Positions 1 through 10,005 are shown, numbered from the stretch's first letter. The stretch: 64,000 bases of DNA from CALDTK01 sp963837005 (GCA_963837005.1 CAWIMC010000022.1:124001-188000); one strand, 5' to 3'. Numbers and translations: made by a program. Notes: generated by a model not told the origin, from the letters alone.

Positions 1-30
1 AGACGCCGCGAAGCTGGCTGGCGAGCGAGC

Positions 31-115
31 GGAGAGATCCCCTTAGGCAGAAAACGACAACGTACATCCTAAGGAGATTTCTCCGTTGCGCTTCGCTCCA
101 GTCGAAATGACGGGA
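31..115. repeat. Imperfect inverted repeat, intergenic
   Basis: Arms at 31-47 and 68-84 pair at 15 of 17 positions. The right arm continues into a block ending in TCGAAATGACGGG. Blocks of this type, ending in a TCATTTCGA-like core, are to my knowledge common between genes in Bacteroidota. The function is unknown; it could act as a terminator or be a non-autonomous repeat. Confidence 0.5.
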
Positions 116-157
116 CGTAGCCTTCGGCTACGCACCAGGTAATGTTACGTGTAGTCT

Positions 158-171
158 GTTTTGGCGAAAGC
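158..171 (+). repeat. Dispersed 14-mer GTTTTGGCGAAAGC, intergenic copy
   Basis: Exact copy of the window-wide 14-mer, lying 16 nt before the start codon of the first gene. Confidence 0.9.
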
Positions 172-187
172 CCTCAAATGTTCAATC

Positions 188-982
188 ATGCGAATCATCT
201 CCGACTTTCGAGACTACTACGATAGTATTCAGGCGTATGGTCTGGATGGAGACCTTTTGTACTTACGAAAGCAGGCCACCGTAGAGGTAGCCGTAGCGAC
301 GCTCATAAAAAGCGCTCCGAACCTGGCGATGAAGCCCTGGCACGGTAGATCGTTCATCGCTAAATCACCCAACAAGTACCGAGCAAAAGTCGTATCTCAT
401 TATGTGCTCATTGGCTACTGCGGTAGATTCTTCCCCATGATAGGATTAGCCCATTACGAAGCCAAAAGATTCGAAAGCGGAACAGCGTGGGTGTACGCAT
501 CGAGTAGTTACTATTATGCAGCGCATGACTTACGTTTAGGCATCACCCGGCTGAGTGACCATTTCGATGTCGCGGGCAACAATGCTGTCGGTGACAAGTA
601 TCCTATCGAGGAGCGGCACAGCCGCGCGTTCGAAGCGATACAAAGCTCGTGCGAGGGCTACGAGGACCACACACTGTTCCGCCTTCTCGAAACGCCTATC
701 TTCTGCTGCGGCTTCACGAAAACACCCTCCGAGATGATACCAAGTTGGTACGGTCACCGAAGAAGCCTGGCCGGCCTTACCCACACAACGCTGGCCAATC
801 CCCGCCTAAAGGATTTCAATTTCGCCCGCATCAAAGATCCCTACACTTGTTTTCAGGACATCAGCCAGTATTTGTCCGGTGTGCTCGGAAATACTGAGAT
901 CGACGGGACGGATTTGACCGACGCACAACAGGTCCAGAGGCACGGATTTGACCCTAAGTATGGCTTTAGAAAGCGGCCATGA
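188..982 (+). CDS. Conserved hypothetical protein
   Basis: A 264-residue soluble protein with no signal peptide and no clear transmembrane segment. I chose ATG 188 because the protein then opens with MRIISDFRDYYDSIQAYG, an N-terminus I recall from uncharacterised proteins of bacteria and large phages. The in-frame TTG at 161 lies inside the dispersed 14-mer and is less likely. Several Cys and His residues, including FCCGF near residue 180, could bind metal, but no catalytic motif is recognisable. It converges with the MscS gene, whose stop is 4 nt away. Function unknown. Confidence 0.7.
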   Translation: MRIISDFRDYYDSIQAYGLDGDLLYLRKQATVEVAVATLIKSAPNLAMKPWHGRSFIAKSPNKYRAKVVSHYVLIGYCGRFFPMIGLAHYEAKRFESGTAWVYASSSYYYAAHDLRLGITRLSDHFDVAGNNAVGDKYPIEERHSRAFEAIQSSCEGYEDHTLFRLLETPIFCCGFTKTPSEMIPSWYGHRRSLAGLTHTTLANPRLKDFNFARIKDPYTCFQDISQYLSGVLGNTEIDGTDLTDAQQVQRHGFDPKYGFRKRP

Positions 983-986
983 ATAC

Positions 987-2840
987 CTACCCCTTCACAG
1001 GTATCGTCGTCTCGTTCCCCGTCCGCACGTGCATATAATGCGAACTCATAATCTCGACATCATTGTCGCGAAAGACGTCTTGAATATTGGCGTGCAGGTT
1101 AGAGTAGGTCCGCGGCATCCCGTGAGAGTTCTTCGTAAAAGCGTTTAACTCGTACTCGACGTACCAATCCTGTAAACCTTTCTGTAGAATAAACGGCTCT
1201 GGAGTAGTCTCCACGTCGGGGGTTTTGGCGGCAGCCTCCAACATCAGCCTGTGCACCGTTGGCCACGGTACGTCATAGCCGATCGTGATGCTCGTGTGGA
1301 GGACGAGGCCGATCGTATTGGCGAGGGCCGTGTAGTTGACGATCCCGCCGCTGAGGAGGTTGCCATTCGGGACGGTAATCTCTTCATTCTTGGTGGTCTT
1401 GATGCGAGTCACGAGCAGGTTCTTCGAGACGATGTCCCCGACGGTGTCTCCGATTTTGACACGGTCACCGATCTGGAAGGGTCGCATGTACGTGAGGATG
1501 ACGCCCGATACCGCGTTGCCGACCGTAGACGCGCCCCCGAGCGAGAGAAGTAGACCGATAAAAACGCTTACGCCTTGGAAAGCCGCCGAATCTGAACCCG
1601 GCAGCATCGGCCAGATGATGACAAACGTGAGCACAATCACGAGCGCGCGCACCAAGTTGGCCGTCGGCTTGGCCCAGTCGGCATAAAAGCCGTCGAGTGA
1701 GAGTTCGCCCGACTGGATGCGCCCCGCGATCCACCCGATGAAATTAATGAGTTGCATCGCGAGCCAGACGATAATCGCGATGAAGATCAGGCTCGGAATA
1801 AACCCAATCACGCTGTCGCGCACGATGACCAGGGGCGTCAACACGTAGCCTAAGAGGCTTTCGCCAAAACCCCTGGTGTAGCTCAGTTGGCTAAACAAGA
1901 ACGGAAGGAACAGGTACAACAAGAAGAGCAGCGTCAGGATGCGCAGCCCCTTGATGAGAACGAGCAACACATTCATTTGCGCCCGCGGATTGACGAGCCG
2001 CATCAACTGGCTATCCCCCCGGATCAACTGCTGCGACATGAAGACCTTGAGGCGCTTCTGGAGCGTGATCCGCAGAAAGTGAAACACCCTATTGATCCCG
2101 AGCCACAGCAGTACCAGCAGCGCCGTGAGCGCTAGGAAGACCCCAATGTCGCGCACCGTGGACAGGAAGGATTTGTCGTTGTAGTCACGAATGAGGGCCG
2201 CGGAGATGATGTCGCGGTTGCGGGTCGCCACGGCTACCGCGGTGGTATCGAGAATAGCCGCGTCGGCGGTACTTACGGAGTTGATGAGCCGGTCTTGGTA
2301 GACGACGTTAAAGGTCCCGTCTTCGCCCTCGACGACCTGTAGGCTATCGAGTTGACTACGCGGAAGTTGCGCCAGGTCGGCGATCTGATTCGTGACCAGA
2401 CGCGCTCGCTGAATTTGCGAGAAGGCCCCTACTTTTCGATAGACCCGGAAAAGCGTGTCCCCCCGAAACGTGACCGGCGTGCCCGAGGCCCGGAGGCTGT
2501 CCGATCCGCGGATGAGCAGCGCAGCGGGCACCAGCTCTTCGAGCGTCTGTTCGTTGTCTTCCTCGCGCTGCAGTTTGGCGCGCAGGCGAGCTTCGACGGC
2601 GGAGTCGCGGCGTATGGAATCCCGCCGGATAGAGTCCACCCGCACGCCGACCAACCTAACTGAGTCTTGGCGCAGGCTATCGACGCGGATGGAGTCGACG
2701 CGAGCGGCCTCGATGCTGGCGGCGCGCCGGCGGGCGGCGGAGCTCTGTGCGCGGAGGCTTTCGCCAAAACTTATTACCCCGATCCAGAGACACAGCGCCA
2801 GGAGGAATTTGAGGCGAAGCTGGGGGCCGGGTCCTTTCAC
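987..2840 (-). CDS. Mechanosensitive ion channel, MscS family (large, secreted N-terminal domain)
   Basis: An inner-membrane tension-gated channel of about 617 residues. From GTG 2840 the protein starts with a signal peptide (LKFLLALCLWIGVISFGES then LRAQ), followed by a charged Arg/Asp/Ser-rich stretch with DSIR/DSLR repeats (about residues 35-80, coiled-coil-like), a periplasmic domain, five or more transmembrane segments, and an MscS core with the pore-lining run LGGASTVGNAVSGVIL and the beta domain (FQIGDRVKIGDTVGDI, VPNGNLL). An upstream GTG at 2942 would add 34 residues encoded across a copy of the dispersed 14-mer and is less likely. Two further exact 14-mers lie inside (1857-1870 and 2757-2770), both read as FGES, the second in the signal peptide. 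Confidence 0.85.
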   Translation of the reverse strand: MKGPGPQLRLKFLLALCLWIGVISFGESLRAQSSAARRRAASIEAARVDSIRVDSLRQDSVRLVGVRVDSIRRDSIRRDSAVEARLRAKLQREEDNEQTLEELVPAALLIRGSDSLRASGTPVTFRGDTLFRVYRKVGAFSQIQRARLVTNQIADLAQLPRSQLDSLQVVEGEDGTFNVVYQDRLINSVSTADAAILDTTAVAVATRNRDIISAALIRDYNDKSFLSTVRDIGVFLALTALLVLLWLGINRVFHFLRITLQKRLKVFMSQQLIRGDSQLMRLVNPRAQMNVLLVLIKGLRILTLLFLLYLFLPFLFSQLSYTRGFGESLLGYVLTPLVIVRDSVIGFIPSLIFIAIIVWLAMQLINFIGWIAGRIQSGELSLDGFYADWAKPTANLVRALVIVLTFVIIWPMLPGSDSAAFQGVSVFIGLLLSLGGASTVGNAVSGVILTYMRPFQIGDRVKIGDTVGDIVSKNLLVTRIKTTKNEEITVPNGNLLSGGIVNYTALANTIGLVLHTSITIGYDVPWPTVHRLMLEAAAKTPDVETTPEPFILQKGLQDWYVEYELNAFTKNSHGMPRTYSNLHANIQDVFRDNDVEIMSSHYMHVRTGNETTIPVKG

Positions 2841-2911
2841 GGTGTAAGAGTACGAAACTGTGTACGGGTGGGGACGGGGGAAGGATATACATGGAGCGGC
2901 CCCCGCCCATT

Positions 2912-2925
2912 GTTTTGGCGAAAGC
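2912..2925 (+). repeat. Dispersed 14-mer, intergenic copy between MscS and hsdM
   Basis: Exact GTTTTGGCGAAAGC in the divergent region between the mechanosensitive channel and hsdM. Confidence 0.9.
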
Positions 2926-2961
2926 CTACATTGCTCCCGCACCCACCGCCCCCTTCGCTAC

Positions 2962-5425
2962 ATGGCCTTAATGAAATCCGACCTCTACTCGCTGATCTGG
3001 GACCAGTGCGACTCCCTGCGCGGCGGGATGGACGCCTCGCAGTACAAGGACTACGTGCTGTTCATGCTCTTTATCAAGTACGTGTCGCGACAAGTACGCC
3101 GACTCCGAGGAGCTGGAGCCGGCCGAGCGTCATCCCGCCGGGGGCGAGCTTCCGGGACATGGTGGCGATGAAGGGCAAGGCCGACATCGGCGACCGCATC
3201 AACAAGGAGGTGATCCAGCCGCTGGTGGACGCGAACCCGAACGCTGAGCCTCGACGACTTCCCCAATTTCAACGATCCCGCCAAACTCGGCAAGGACAAG
3301 GACATGGTCGACACGCTGACCAGCCTCATCGCCGTCTTCGAGAAGCCCGAACTCAACTTCAGCCAGCACCGCGCCGACGGACGATGACCTACTCGGTGAT
3401 GCCTATGAATACTTTGATGCGGCACTTCGCGAGCGAGAGCGGCAAGTCGAAGGGGCAGTTTTACACCCCGGCCGAGGTGAGCCGCATCATGGCCAAGGTG
3501 ATCGGCATCGGCGAGGCCGCCACCCAGGCGAACACGACCGCCTACGACCCCACCTGCGGTTCGGGGTCGCTGCTGCTCAAGGTGGCCGCCGAGGCCGGAC
3601 ACGCCCATCACGCTCTACGGCCAGGAGAAGGACGTGACGCACGGCGGGCCTCGCGCGCATGAACATGATCCTGCACGACTTCCCGACGGCGACGTATCGC
3701 GGCCGGGCAACACGCTCGCCAATCCGCATCTTCAAGACCCGGGACGAGCAGCTGCATGACCTTCGACTACGTGGTGGCCAACCCACCGTTTAGCGACAAG
3801 AAGTGGATCACGGGCCTGCTCCCGAGCGCCGATCCGTACCGCCGTTTCGAGTGGGGGGAGCCGCCCAACAAACAGGGGGACTACGCCTACCTCCTCCACA
3901 TCGTCCGCTCGATGAACCGCACCGGCGTCGCGGCCTGCATCCTCCCGCACGGCGTGCTGTTCCGGGGCAACGCGGAGGCGGTTTTGCGGAAGCGCCTCGT
4001 GGACAGCGGCAAGCTGCCGCGGCATCATCGGCCTGCCCGCCAATCTCTTCTACGGCACCGGCATCCCGGCGTGCATCCTCGTGCTCGACAACAACAATGC
4101 GGCGGCCAGAAAAGCCGTGTTCATGATCGACGCCTCGAAGGGCTTCGTCAAGGACGGTCCGAAGAACAAGCTCCGCGAGCAGGACGTACACCGGATCGTG
4201 GACACGTTTCGCCAGCAGCACGAGGTGGCGCGCTACGCCCGACTGGTGCCGGTGGCGGAGATCAGCGGCGAGAAAAACGACTACAACCTCAATCTCCCGC
4301 GCTACATCGACACCTCCGAGCCGGAGGATCGGCAGGACATCAACGCCCATTGCGCGGCGGCATCCCGAAGCGAGACGTGGATGCGCTGGATGAATTCTGG
4401 GACGGTGTTGCCGGGCGTGCGGGCCGCGCTGTTCGAGCCGAGCCCCTGGGCGGGCTACGTGCAACTGCGCATCGGCGGAGGTCAAGGCCGCTATCCTGGA
4501 GCACGAGGAGTTTGTGGCCTTTCGGCAAAACGTCCAGCGGACCTTCGACGCCTGGTGCGCTGCGCAACGCCCGACGATGGAGGCGTTTGGCGAGGGCGAC
4601 AAACCGAAGGCGCTGATCAGGACGCTGTCGGAGAGTCTTCTCGCGGCTTTCGCCAAAACTCCCCTCCTCGACCCCTACGATCTCTACCAACACCTGATGA
4701 GCTACTGGTCGGAGACGATGGAGGACGATGCGTATCTGATTGCCGCGGACGGGTGGGTGAAGCCCACGCGCCCCGTCGCGATCACGGACAAGAAGTCCAA
4801 GGAAACGGTGGACTTCCAGGTCGGCCGGGCGAAGTACCGCGCGGACTTCCTCCCGTCCAAACTCCTCATCGCCGAGTACTTCGCCACCGAACAAGCCGCC
4901 CTAGACGCCCTCGAAACCGAGCTGGCCAGCCTCGACCAGAGCATGCAGGAGCTCGCCGAGGAGCACACCGGCGACGAAGGCCTCCTCGCCGACGCCACCA
5001 CCGACGCCGGCAAGCTCTCCAAAGCCTCCGCCACCGCCCGCCTCAAACTCGCCCGCCGCGAGCCCGACGCCGACCCGGAAGAGCTCCGGCTCCTCGACGA
5101 ATACCTCACGTTTGCGGCCAAGGAGGCTGCCACCAAAACGCAGTACAAGTCCGCGGAGGAAACCCTGATGCGCAGTCTCCAGGCCCAGTACCAAAAGCTA
5201 GACGAGCCGACCGCCAAGCGCCTCCTGATCGAGGACAAGTGGATGGCCCACCTCCGCGATCAACTCCGCGCCGAGTTGGACCGCGTCAGCCAACGACTCA
5301 CCGGCCGCGTCAAAGAACTCAGCGAGCGCTACGCCAAGCCGCTGCCCGGTTTGGTGGAGGAAGTCGAGGTGTTAAATGCCCGGGTGAATGCTCACTTGGA
5401 AAAAATGGGTGCGGTATGGAACTGA
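2962..5425 (+). pseudogene. hsdM: Type I restriction-modification methylase HsdM, many frame breaks
   Basis: N6-adenine methyltransferase subunit of a type I restriction system. ATG 2962 gives MALMKSDLYSLIWDQCDSLR, the usual HsdM N-terminal helical domain. The SAM-binding region (DPTCGSGSLLLK, about 3550) and catalytic NPPF (VVANPPFSDK, about 3774) are intact, and a long C-terminal helical region runs to the stop. From about 3090 to 4480 the frame changes roughly a dozen times through single-base indels (near 3096, 3242, 3371, 3405, 3598, 3630, 3694, 3740, 4013, 4338, 4400 and 4474), mostly one extra base. Between breaks the sequence keeps family residues and has no nonsense codon; from 4500 to 5425 it is clean. 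This could be recent decay or consensus error. An exact 14-mer at 4646-4659 encodes AFAKT. The stop overlaps the hsdS start. Confidence 0.85.
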
Positions 5426-6660
5426 GGGAAGGGTATAAGATGACGGAAGTGGGGGTGATTCCGGAGGAGTGGGAGGTGGTGCGGCTCACCGACGAATGCC
5501 AATTCCGCTCGGGAAAGGCACATCGAGAAGCACATCGTAGCAGACGGACTTCCCTACATCTGCGTCAACTCGACAGTACATATTCTATCACGACGAGCAA
5601 AGTTGTCAAATACTCCGGCCTGAGAGATGGCGATCGCCAAGGCAGGATGATATTCTCATGGTAATGAGCGATGTTACCAAACGGCGAAAGCTGCATAGCC
5701 AAGACTTATTTAGTCGAGAAAAACAATACTTCACGCAGTAGAACCAAAGGGTATGCTCGCTTTCGCCAACGACAGCAAATAGTAAGTTCTTATTTTACTA
5801 CCTGAATCGGCATCCATATTTTTTGAACGTTTGATCATGGTGTAAGCGAAACACACTTACTGAATCCGGTATTCAAGACCTTCGACATACTTCTCCCTCC
5901 CCTCCCCGAGCAGCGCGCCATCGCCACCGCGCTCGGCGACGTAGATGCGCTCCTGGCGGCCCTCGATGCGTTGATCGCCAAGAAGGAGGCGATCAAGCAG
6001 GGGGCGATGCAGTCGTTGTTGACGGGGGAGAGGCGGTTGCCGGGGTTTGTGGGGGACTGGGAGGTAAGGAGATTGGGGGAGGTGTGCAGCTTGAAGAATG
6101 GTTATGCCTTTCGCAGTGCAGACTATGTATCTGCGGGCAACTTTAAGATTGTGACAATAGCAAATGTTCAAGCGGGATATATGACTACTTCGGAATGCAA
6201 CAGGATAGCGCAGAGGCCACCCGACTTGCAGAGTCATCAAATCATTACTCCAGGTGATATTCTTATTTCAATGACAGGAAACGTCGGCCGAGTAGCTGTG
6301 GCCACTGAATATAATATGCTTCTTAACCAACGAGTAGGCAAAGTCGTTCCGAGCGCCGTAAGTGCACAGTTCTTATTTCATGTTCTCAACAGTAAGCAAT
6401 TTGTTGATGCCATGATCGAGTCCGGCAAGGGTGGAGCTCAACCCAATCTTAGTGCTAATGACATCCTTAAATACGAAATCTCCCTCCCCTCCCTCCCTGA
6501 GCAGCTTGCGATTGCGGGGGTGTTGTCGGATATGGAAGGGGAGTTGGGGGTGTTGCGGGCGCGTAGGGGGAAGGTGGGTTTGGTGAAGGCGGGGATGATG
6601 GGGGCGTTGTTGGGGGGGCGGGTGCGGTTGGTGGACAAGGAAAATGCAAACGAACTATGA
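5416..6660 (+). pseudogene. hsdS: Type I restriction-modification specificity subunit HsdS, N-terminal half frameshifted
   Basis: The specificity subunit that directs HsdM and HsdR to a bipartite DNA target. ATG 5416 overlaps the hsdM stop by 10 nt, and the product starts with the typical MTEVGVIPEEWEVVRL. There are two target-recognition domains, each closed by a conserved helical region: one containing LPPLPEQRAIATALGDVDAL (about 5895), the other containing SLPSLPEQLAIAGVLSDMEG (about 6480). The second half (5971-6660) is one clean frame. The first domain (about 5510-5870) is broken by several single-base indels and is lower in GC than its surroundings, as recognition domains often are. The stop TGA overlaps the next gene's ATG, so the four genes from hsdM to 8124 look like one operon. 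Confidence 0.8.
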
Positions 6661-7211
6661 TTCCACAACTACTGGCCACCGGATTAATGCCAGCGTTCAC
6701 AGGTGGTGAGACCGACAGCACTGGTTTTAGTCCATATGAAGTAGTTCTGCCGGAAATCGTGGAGATATTCGGCTACGACGAGCACCGTAAGACATTGCTT
6801 CGTAATCTGCTCTCACTGCGCCGTGAGTTCCACGAGTGTGGTGCGATGGGTGGATTCCAATGGATTGGAGGTTCCTTCGTTGAGCGCACTGAGGTCACTC
6901 GTGGTTGCGCACCCAAGGATATTGACGTGATGACTATGATGGTGCGAGAGAGTGAGGCAGTGTTCGAAGCCGTGGACAAACGTTTGATTGCGTTGGGCGA
7001 TACCGAGGGAATCAAAGATAATCTGCTTATAGACAGTCATTTAGGAGTCGCCAATAGTCTTAACCCACATGTAGTACGAGAATTAACCTACTGGACGGCG
7101 CTTTTCAGCCATACCAAACAAAATGTTCGAAAAGGGTATCTTCACATTTCTCTTAGCCCAGATCGTGCCCGTGATCGTGAGGCACTTAACCTTTTAACCT
7201 CCTTGACATGA
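6657..7211 (+). CDS. Nucleotidyltransferase-like protein (DUF6932 type)
   Basis: A 184-residue protein with the fold signature of polymerase-beta-type nucleotidyltransferases: a Gly-Ser motif (GGFQWIGGSFVE, about residues 64-75) followed by an acidic strand PKDIDVMTMM (about residues 86-95). It matches what I recall of the DUF6932 family, which is often found in defence or toxin-antitoxin contexts; the assignment is by motif only. Its ATG overlaps the hsdS stop (ATGA) and its own stop overlaps the next start (ATGA), so translation is coupled to the restriction operon. Likely substrates are unknown; AMP or NMP transfer to a partner protein or tRNA would be the usual guess for such proteins. 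Confidence 0.6.
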   Translation: MIPQLLATGLMPAFTGGETDSTGFSPYEVVLPEIVEIFGYDEHRKTLLRNLLSLRREFHECGAMGGFQWIGGSFVERTEVTRGCAPKDIDVMTMMVRESEAVFEAVDKRLIALGDTEGIKDNLLIDSHLGVANSLNPHVVRELTYWTALFSHTKQNVRKGYLHISLSPDRARDREALNLLTSLT

Positions 7212-8124
7212 CACAGTCTAAGCGCGCCGTTTTGCAGGGACAAATAGCGCACCTTCAATACGTAGATCAGGCTGCTGGCCCGGATGAGCATCGTCTTTTT
7301 GCTCGGCAACGGGCTTCGAGGATCGCGATGCTTGAGAAAGAGTTGGCGTTTTTGGTCGACAGCCCATCGGAAGCTTCGGTAATTGTCACTTTCGAGGGAA
7401 GATCCGTGACGGGTTCGGAGGGGATCGGCATAGGGATCGTCACGCGTACGATGACCGCCTTCAAGAAGCTCGTCGGTTTACTGGTCGGCGTCATTCAGGA
7501 GATCCCCGATACGGCCAGCGGTCGTGCGAGGTCAGGCAATGTGGAGCACCTCCAACTAACCAACCTGGCGCACGGCTCGTTTGGCTATGAATTGGCTACA
7601 CGTTACCCGGATGGACTTTTCGACGCGACTAGAACGAGTCAAGCGATCGACCAAGCCTGGACTTGTTTGAGTTGGCCGCTACGGATGAGGCCGCCTTCTT
7701 GGCCACCATCGAGTCACAGCCACCGCAGCTGCTCGTGAGCCTGAAGGATTTTGTGGCTCCGATTAAGCAGGACAGGGGGAGCGTTCGGCTCGTTACCGAT
7801 ACCCGGGAGTTAGGGATCTCCAGGGAGGATGTGGTACTCGCCTACGAGCGCATTACCAACACCTTCGTAGAAGATGCCACCGAAACGATCGAAGGCACTT
7901 TCCTCGGCGCGCTCATGGGATCGCGAGTGTTCGAGTTTCAGGTACCGGGAGGAGACACCTTGAAAGGCTCCGTCGACGATGCGGTCGAGGAAGAGCGGCT
8001 CGCTGGCTTCGATGAGCAATACATCAATAAGCGAGTGCGCGGCGTATTTCAGATAGTCACCGTGAAGCGGCTGAGCGGAGCGGAGCGGAAGACATATACG
8101 TTGTTGGATGTGCAGCGGGTGTGA
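7208..8124 (+). pseudogene. Unknown partner of the nucleotidyltransferase-like protein, one frameshift
   Basis: A gene of about 305 codons beginning at ATG 7208, overlapping the previous stop by four bases. Reading continues to about 7660 (ending QAIDQA), then a one-base deletion moves the frame. The remainder (LDLFELAATDEAAFLATIES onward) runs open to the stop at 8124. Restoring one C gives an uninterrupted protein. The N-terminal third is helical and charged, a Gly-rich hydrophobic segment follows (SEGIGIGIVTRTMTAFKKLV), and the C-terminal part is beta-rich. I do not recognise the family. Its invariable coupling to the upstream gene suggests a two-component module, possibly toxin and antitoxin or effector and sensor (inference). 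Confidence 0.55.
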
Positions 8125-8130
8125 AAGGAG

Positions 8131-8167
8131 CAGCTGCGGGGAAATCGAACCGCTGTGACCGCAGCTG
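8131..8167 (+). terminator. Possible terminator hairpin after the hsdM-S operon
   Basis: CAGCTGCGG at 8131-8139 pairs perfectly with CCGCAGCTG at 8159-8167 across a 19-nt loop, 7 nt after the preceding stop. There is no T-run, so an intrinsic terminator is only a possibility. The following 290 bases hold no gene I can support. Confidence 0.4.
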
Positions 8168-8459
8168 TCTGTGATCTTCCTGAGCTAACTGTTCGCCTGA
8201 GTACAAGTCTGCTTCCGCTTCACGCGCGGACGCGCTGGTCGCTTCGACGGCGGAAGCGGCCGAACCGCCACCAGGCCAGCGCGCTCCAAGCCACTTTGCT
8301 GTTCTCTAGGCAAGGGAATCGAAACCAGCCGCCTGATGTGTTGTAAGCGCTCATACTTCTTACGGCTTTGAGCTTCCATAAGGTGCAACCTAAGGATTGG
8401 TCGGCTACATCGTTCGCCGTAGGCAAATCTGTCTTTCCCCTATAATTAGGATAGGCCCT

Positions 8460-8879
8460 TCACTGCGTCGGCTGCAGCCCAAACTCCCCCATCACCTCCG
8501 CCACTTCACTCTCCCACCCCGTACAGCCGCTCCAAATCCACACCCTGGCCGTATCGCCACGCGTTTTGGCGAAAGCCGTATCGATTACGTCTTGATCCTC
8601 CCCGCTGAGCGCAAGCAGCACCGCTATCCGGGTGGTTATGCACTCGCTGTCCAGAGAGTCCAAGGTCCACCACTCCGACTTGCGGGCGCGGAGTTGGTCG
8701 AGCCACTGGCCGCGGGGCGTCTCTTCTCCGCTGTACCCGATGGCCCCGACGTGGATCAGTGGCTCCATCGCGAGCGAATCGAGCAGGTCCGAGGGAGAAG
8801 CCGACAGTTGCGGGCGCTGTGCGGGTGCGTTCAAGAACACGCAGAGGGTAAGGGATAAGCAACAGGCCTTCAGAAGCAT
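8460..8879 (-). CDS. Small secreted hypothetical protein
   Basis: ATG 8879 gives a protein of about 139 residues starting with a clean signal peptide (MLLKACCLSLTLCVFLNAPAQ). The mature part is acidic, rich in Asp, Glu and Trp, with two Cys residues (one before ITTRIAVLL, one in WSGCTGWE) that could form a disulphide. An exact copy of the dispersed 14-mer (8563-8576) encodes AFAKT in the middle of the protein. I do not recognise the family. It stands alone between the restriction operon and the HEPN-like module, on the opposite strand. Confidence 0.65.
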   Translation of the reverse strand: MLLKACCLSLTLCVFLNAPAQRPQLSASPSDLLDSLAMEPLIHVGAIGYSGEETPRGQWLDQLRARKSEWWTLDSLDSECITTRIAVLLALSGEDQDVIDTAFAKTRGDTARVWIWSGCTGWESEVAEVMGEFGLQPTQ

Positions 8880-9084
8880 GCGTGGGGAACGCCGATACAG
8901 TTGAGGCTGGTCTGGCGCGGACAACTAAAGGATTGCCAATCTCACAATGGGATATCGCAGGCTCGCAAAGGCGAGTTCTAACGATGAGACTTATCAGGCA
9001 CGCGGGGCAACCGTAGCGCAAATCCCTAGCCATCAAAAGATTACAACTAAACCCAACACCCCCACCTTACGTTTACGAAAGTGC

Positions 9085-9092
9085 TACCTTTG
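9085..9092 (+). promoter_or_regulatory. Bacteroidota -7 promoter element TACCTTTG
   Basis: Exact match to TAnnTTTG, ending 6 nt before ATG 9099. Transcription would start at or within a base or two of the start codon, giving a leaderless mRNA. Confidence 0.65.
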
Positions 9093-9098
9093 ACACCG

Positions 9099-9590
9099 AT
9101 GTCCACCGCTACCGTCAACCCCTCCGCATCGAACACGACCCGCCAGAGTGAGTGGTTCAACGAGATGGTCGCTCAACTCCGCGTCGACGAACTGGCCCTG
9201 GAGACCCAAACCGCGACCACTGAGAAGCGCGAGCACTACGAGATGCTCATTAACGGGAGTCCCGAACAGCTCCTCCTACGCCAACAGGAAGGTGTGACGC
9301 GTCACTTCGTATCGAAGATGTTGGTCGATTTCGTCCGGCTCTCACTACCGCACTGGCCGAGGATACGTCGCCTGGCCGCCAGTGCCAACGACTCCGAGGT
9401 ACTCCTGTGGATCGAGCTCTTCGAGGAGGATGATTTGCTCGAGAACCAACTCACCGACATCGAGGCCCGGGTCAACTCTCGCTTCCATGAGCTCGGTTAT
9501 GATCTCGAGCTCATGGTCGTCGAGGCCGACGACCAGCTCACCATCCCCTCTCACTACGCGATCTTACACGATGTCGGCGAGTCGGTTTGA
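9099..9590 (+). CDS. Hypothetical partner of HEPN-like protein
   Basis: A 163-residue acidic protein without signal peptide. ATG 9099 is preferred over 9081 because a TACCTTTG promoter element lies between them. The central part is helical (from WFNEMVAQLRVDELALETQT to KREHYEMLINGS), then comes an Asp/Glu-rich C-terminal domain (IELFEEDDLLENQLTDIEAR) that looks like a small alpha/beta fold. The family is unknown. Its end overlaps the start of the HEPN-like gene by 20 nt, which suggests a coupled two-gene module, with this protein as the likely antitoxin or sensor (inference). Confidence 0.6.
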   Translation: MSTATVNPSASNTTRQSEWFNEMVAQLRVDELALETQTATTEKREHYEMLINGSPEQLLLRQQEGVTRHFVSKMLVDFVRLSLPHWPRIRRLAASANDSEVLLWIELFEEDDLLENQLTDIEARVNSRFHELGYDLELMVVEADDQLTIPSHYAILHDVGESV

Positions 9591-10005
9591 GGCGCATCTG
9601 CGGCAAGCGAACAGCAACCTCACCTTCCTGGCGTCCATCAATAAGATGGAACCGGATCGCTACGATTGGCAGGTGACAGTGGCCTTTTACGCAGCACTGC
9701 ACGTGGTGAATGCTTGGCTCTGCGACCACGGTATCCACTACCGGTCGCACCACGAGGTGAAGGCCGCGATTAATCCGTACAACGGGAGGATCACCAAGGT
9801 GCCCCACGCGGTCTATCAGGACTACCAGACGCTCTTCAGGTTATCGCGTCGCGCCCGGTACTTGATCGACGAGCAAATCTCAGACGAGACACAGGTCGCA
9901 CACACGAGCGACAAACACTTCGGCAAGGCGATCAGGAGGCTGGACCAACTGCTCTCGCATTTCGGTAGTAGATCGAGGAGTTCTCGCCGGCTTCCATTTT
10001 ACTGA
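9571..10005 (+). CDS. HEPN-like domain protein
   Basis: A 144-residue all-helical protein. ATG 9571 lies inside the 3' end of the upstream gene. The pattern (DWQVTVAFYAALHVVNAWLC, then a His-rich HYRSHHEVKAAIN turn and LFRLSRRARYLID) resembles uncharacterised HEPN proteins that carry an RNase-type R-x(4-6)-H region or a degenerate form of it. HEPN proteins commonly act as RNA-cutting toxins in abortive infection and are paired with a regulator. The catalytic motif is not unambiguous here. Together with the preceding gene it makes a candidate toxin-antitoxin or defence module within the restriction island. Confidence 0.55.
   Translation: MSASRFEAHLRQANSNLTFLASINKMEPDRYDWQVTVAFYAALHVVNAWLCDHGIHYRSHHEVKAAINPYNGRITKVPHAVYQDYQTLFRLSRRARYLIDEQISDETQVAHTSDKHFGKAIRRLDQLLSHFGSRSRSSRRLPFY

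Noticed and set aside
8168..8459. Small open frames between the restriction operon and the secreted protein
   Set aside because: Short, overlapping on both strands, no start context, no family features.
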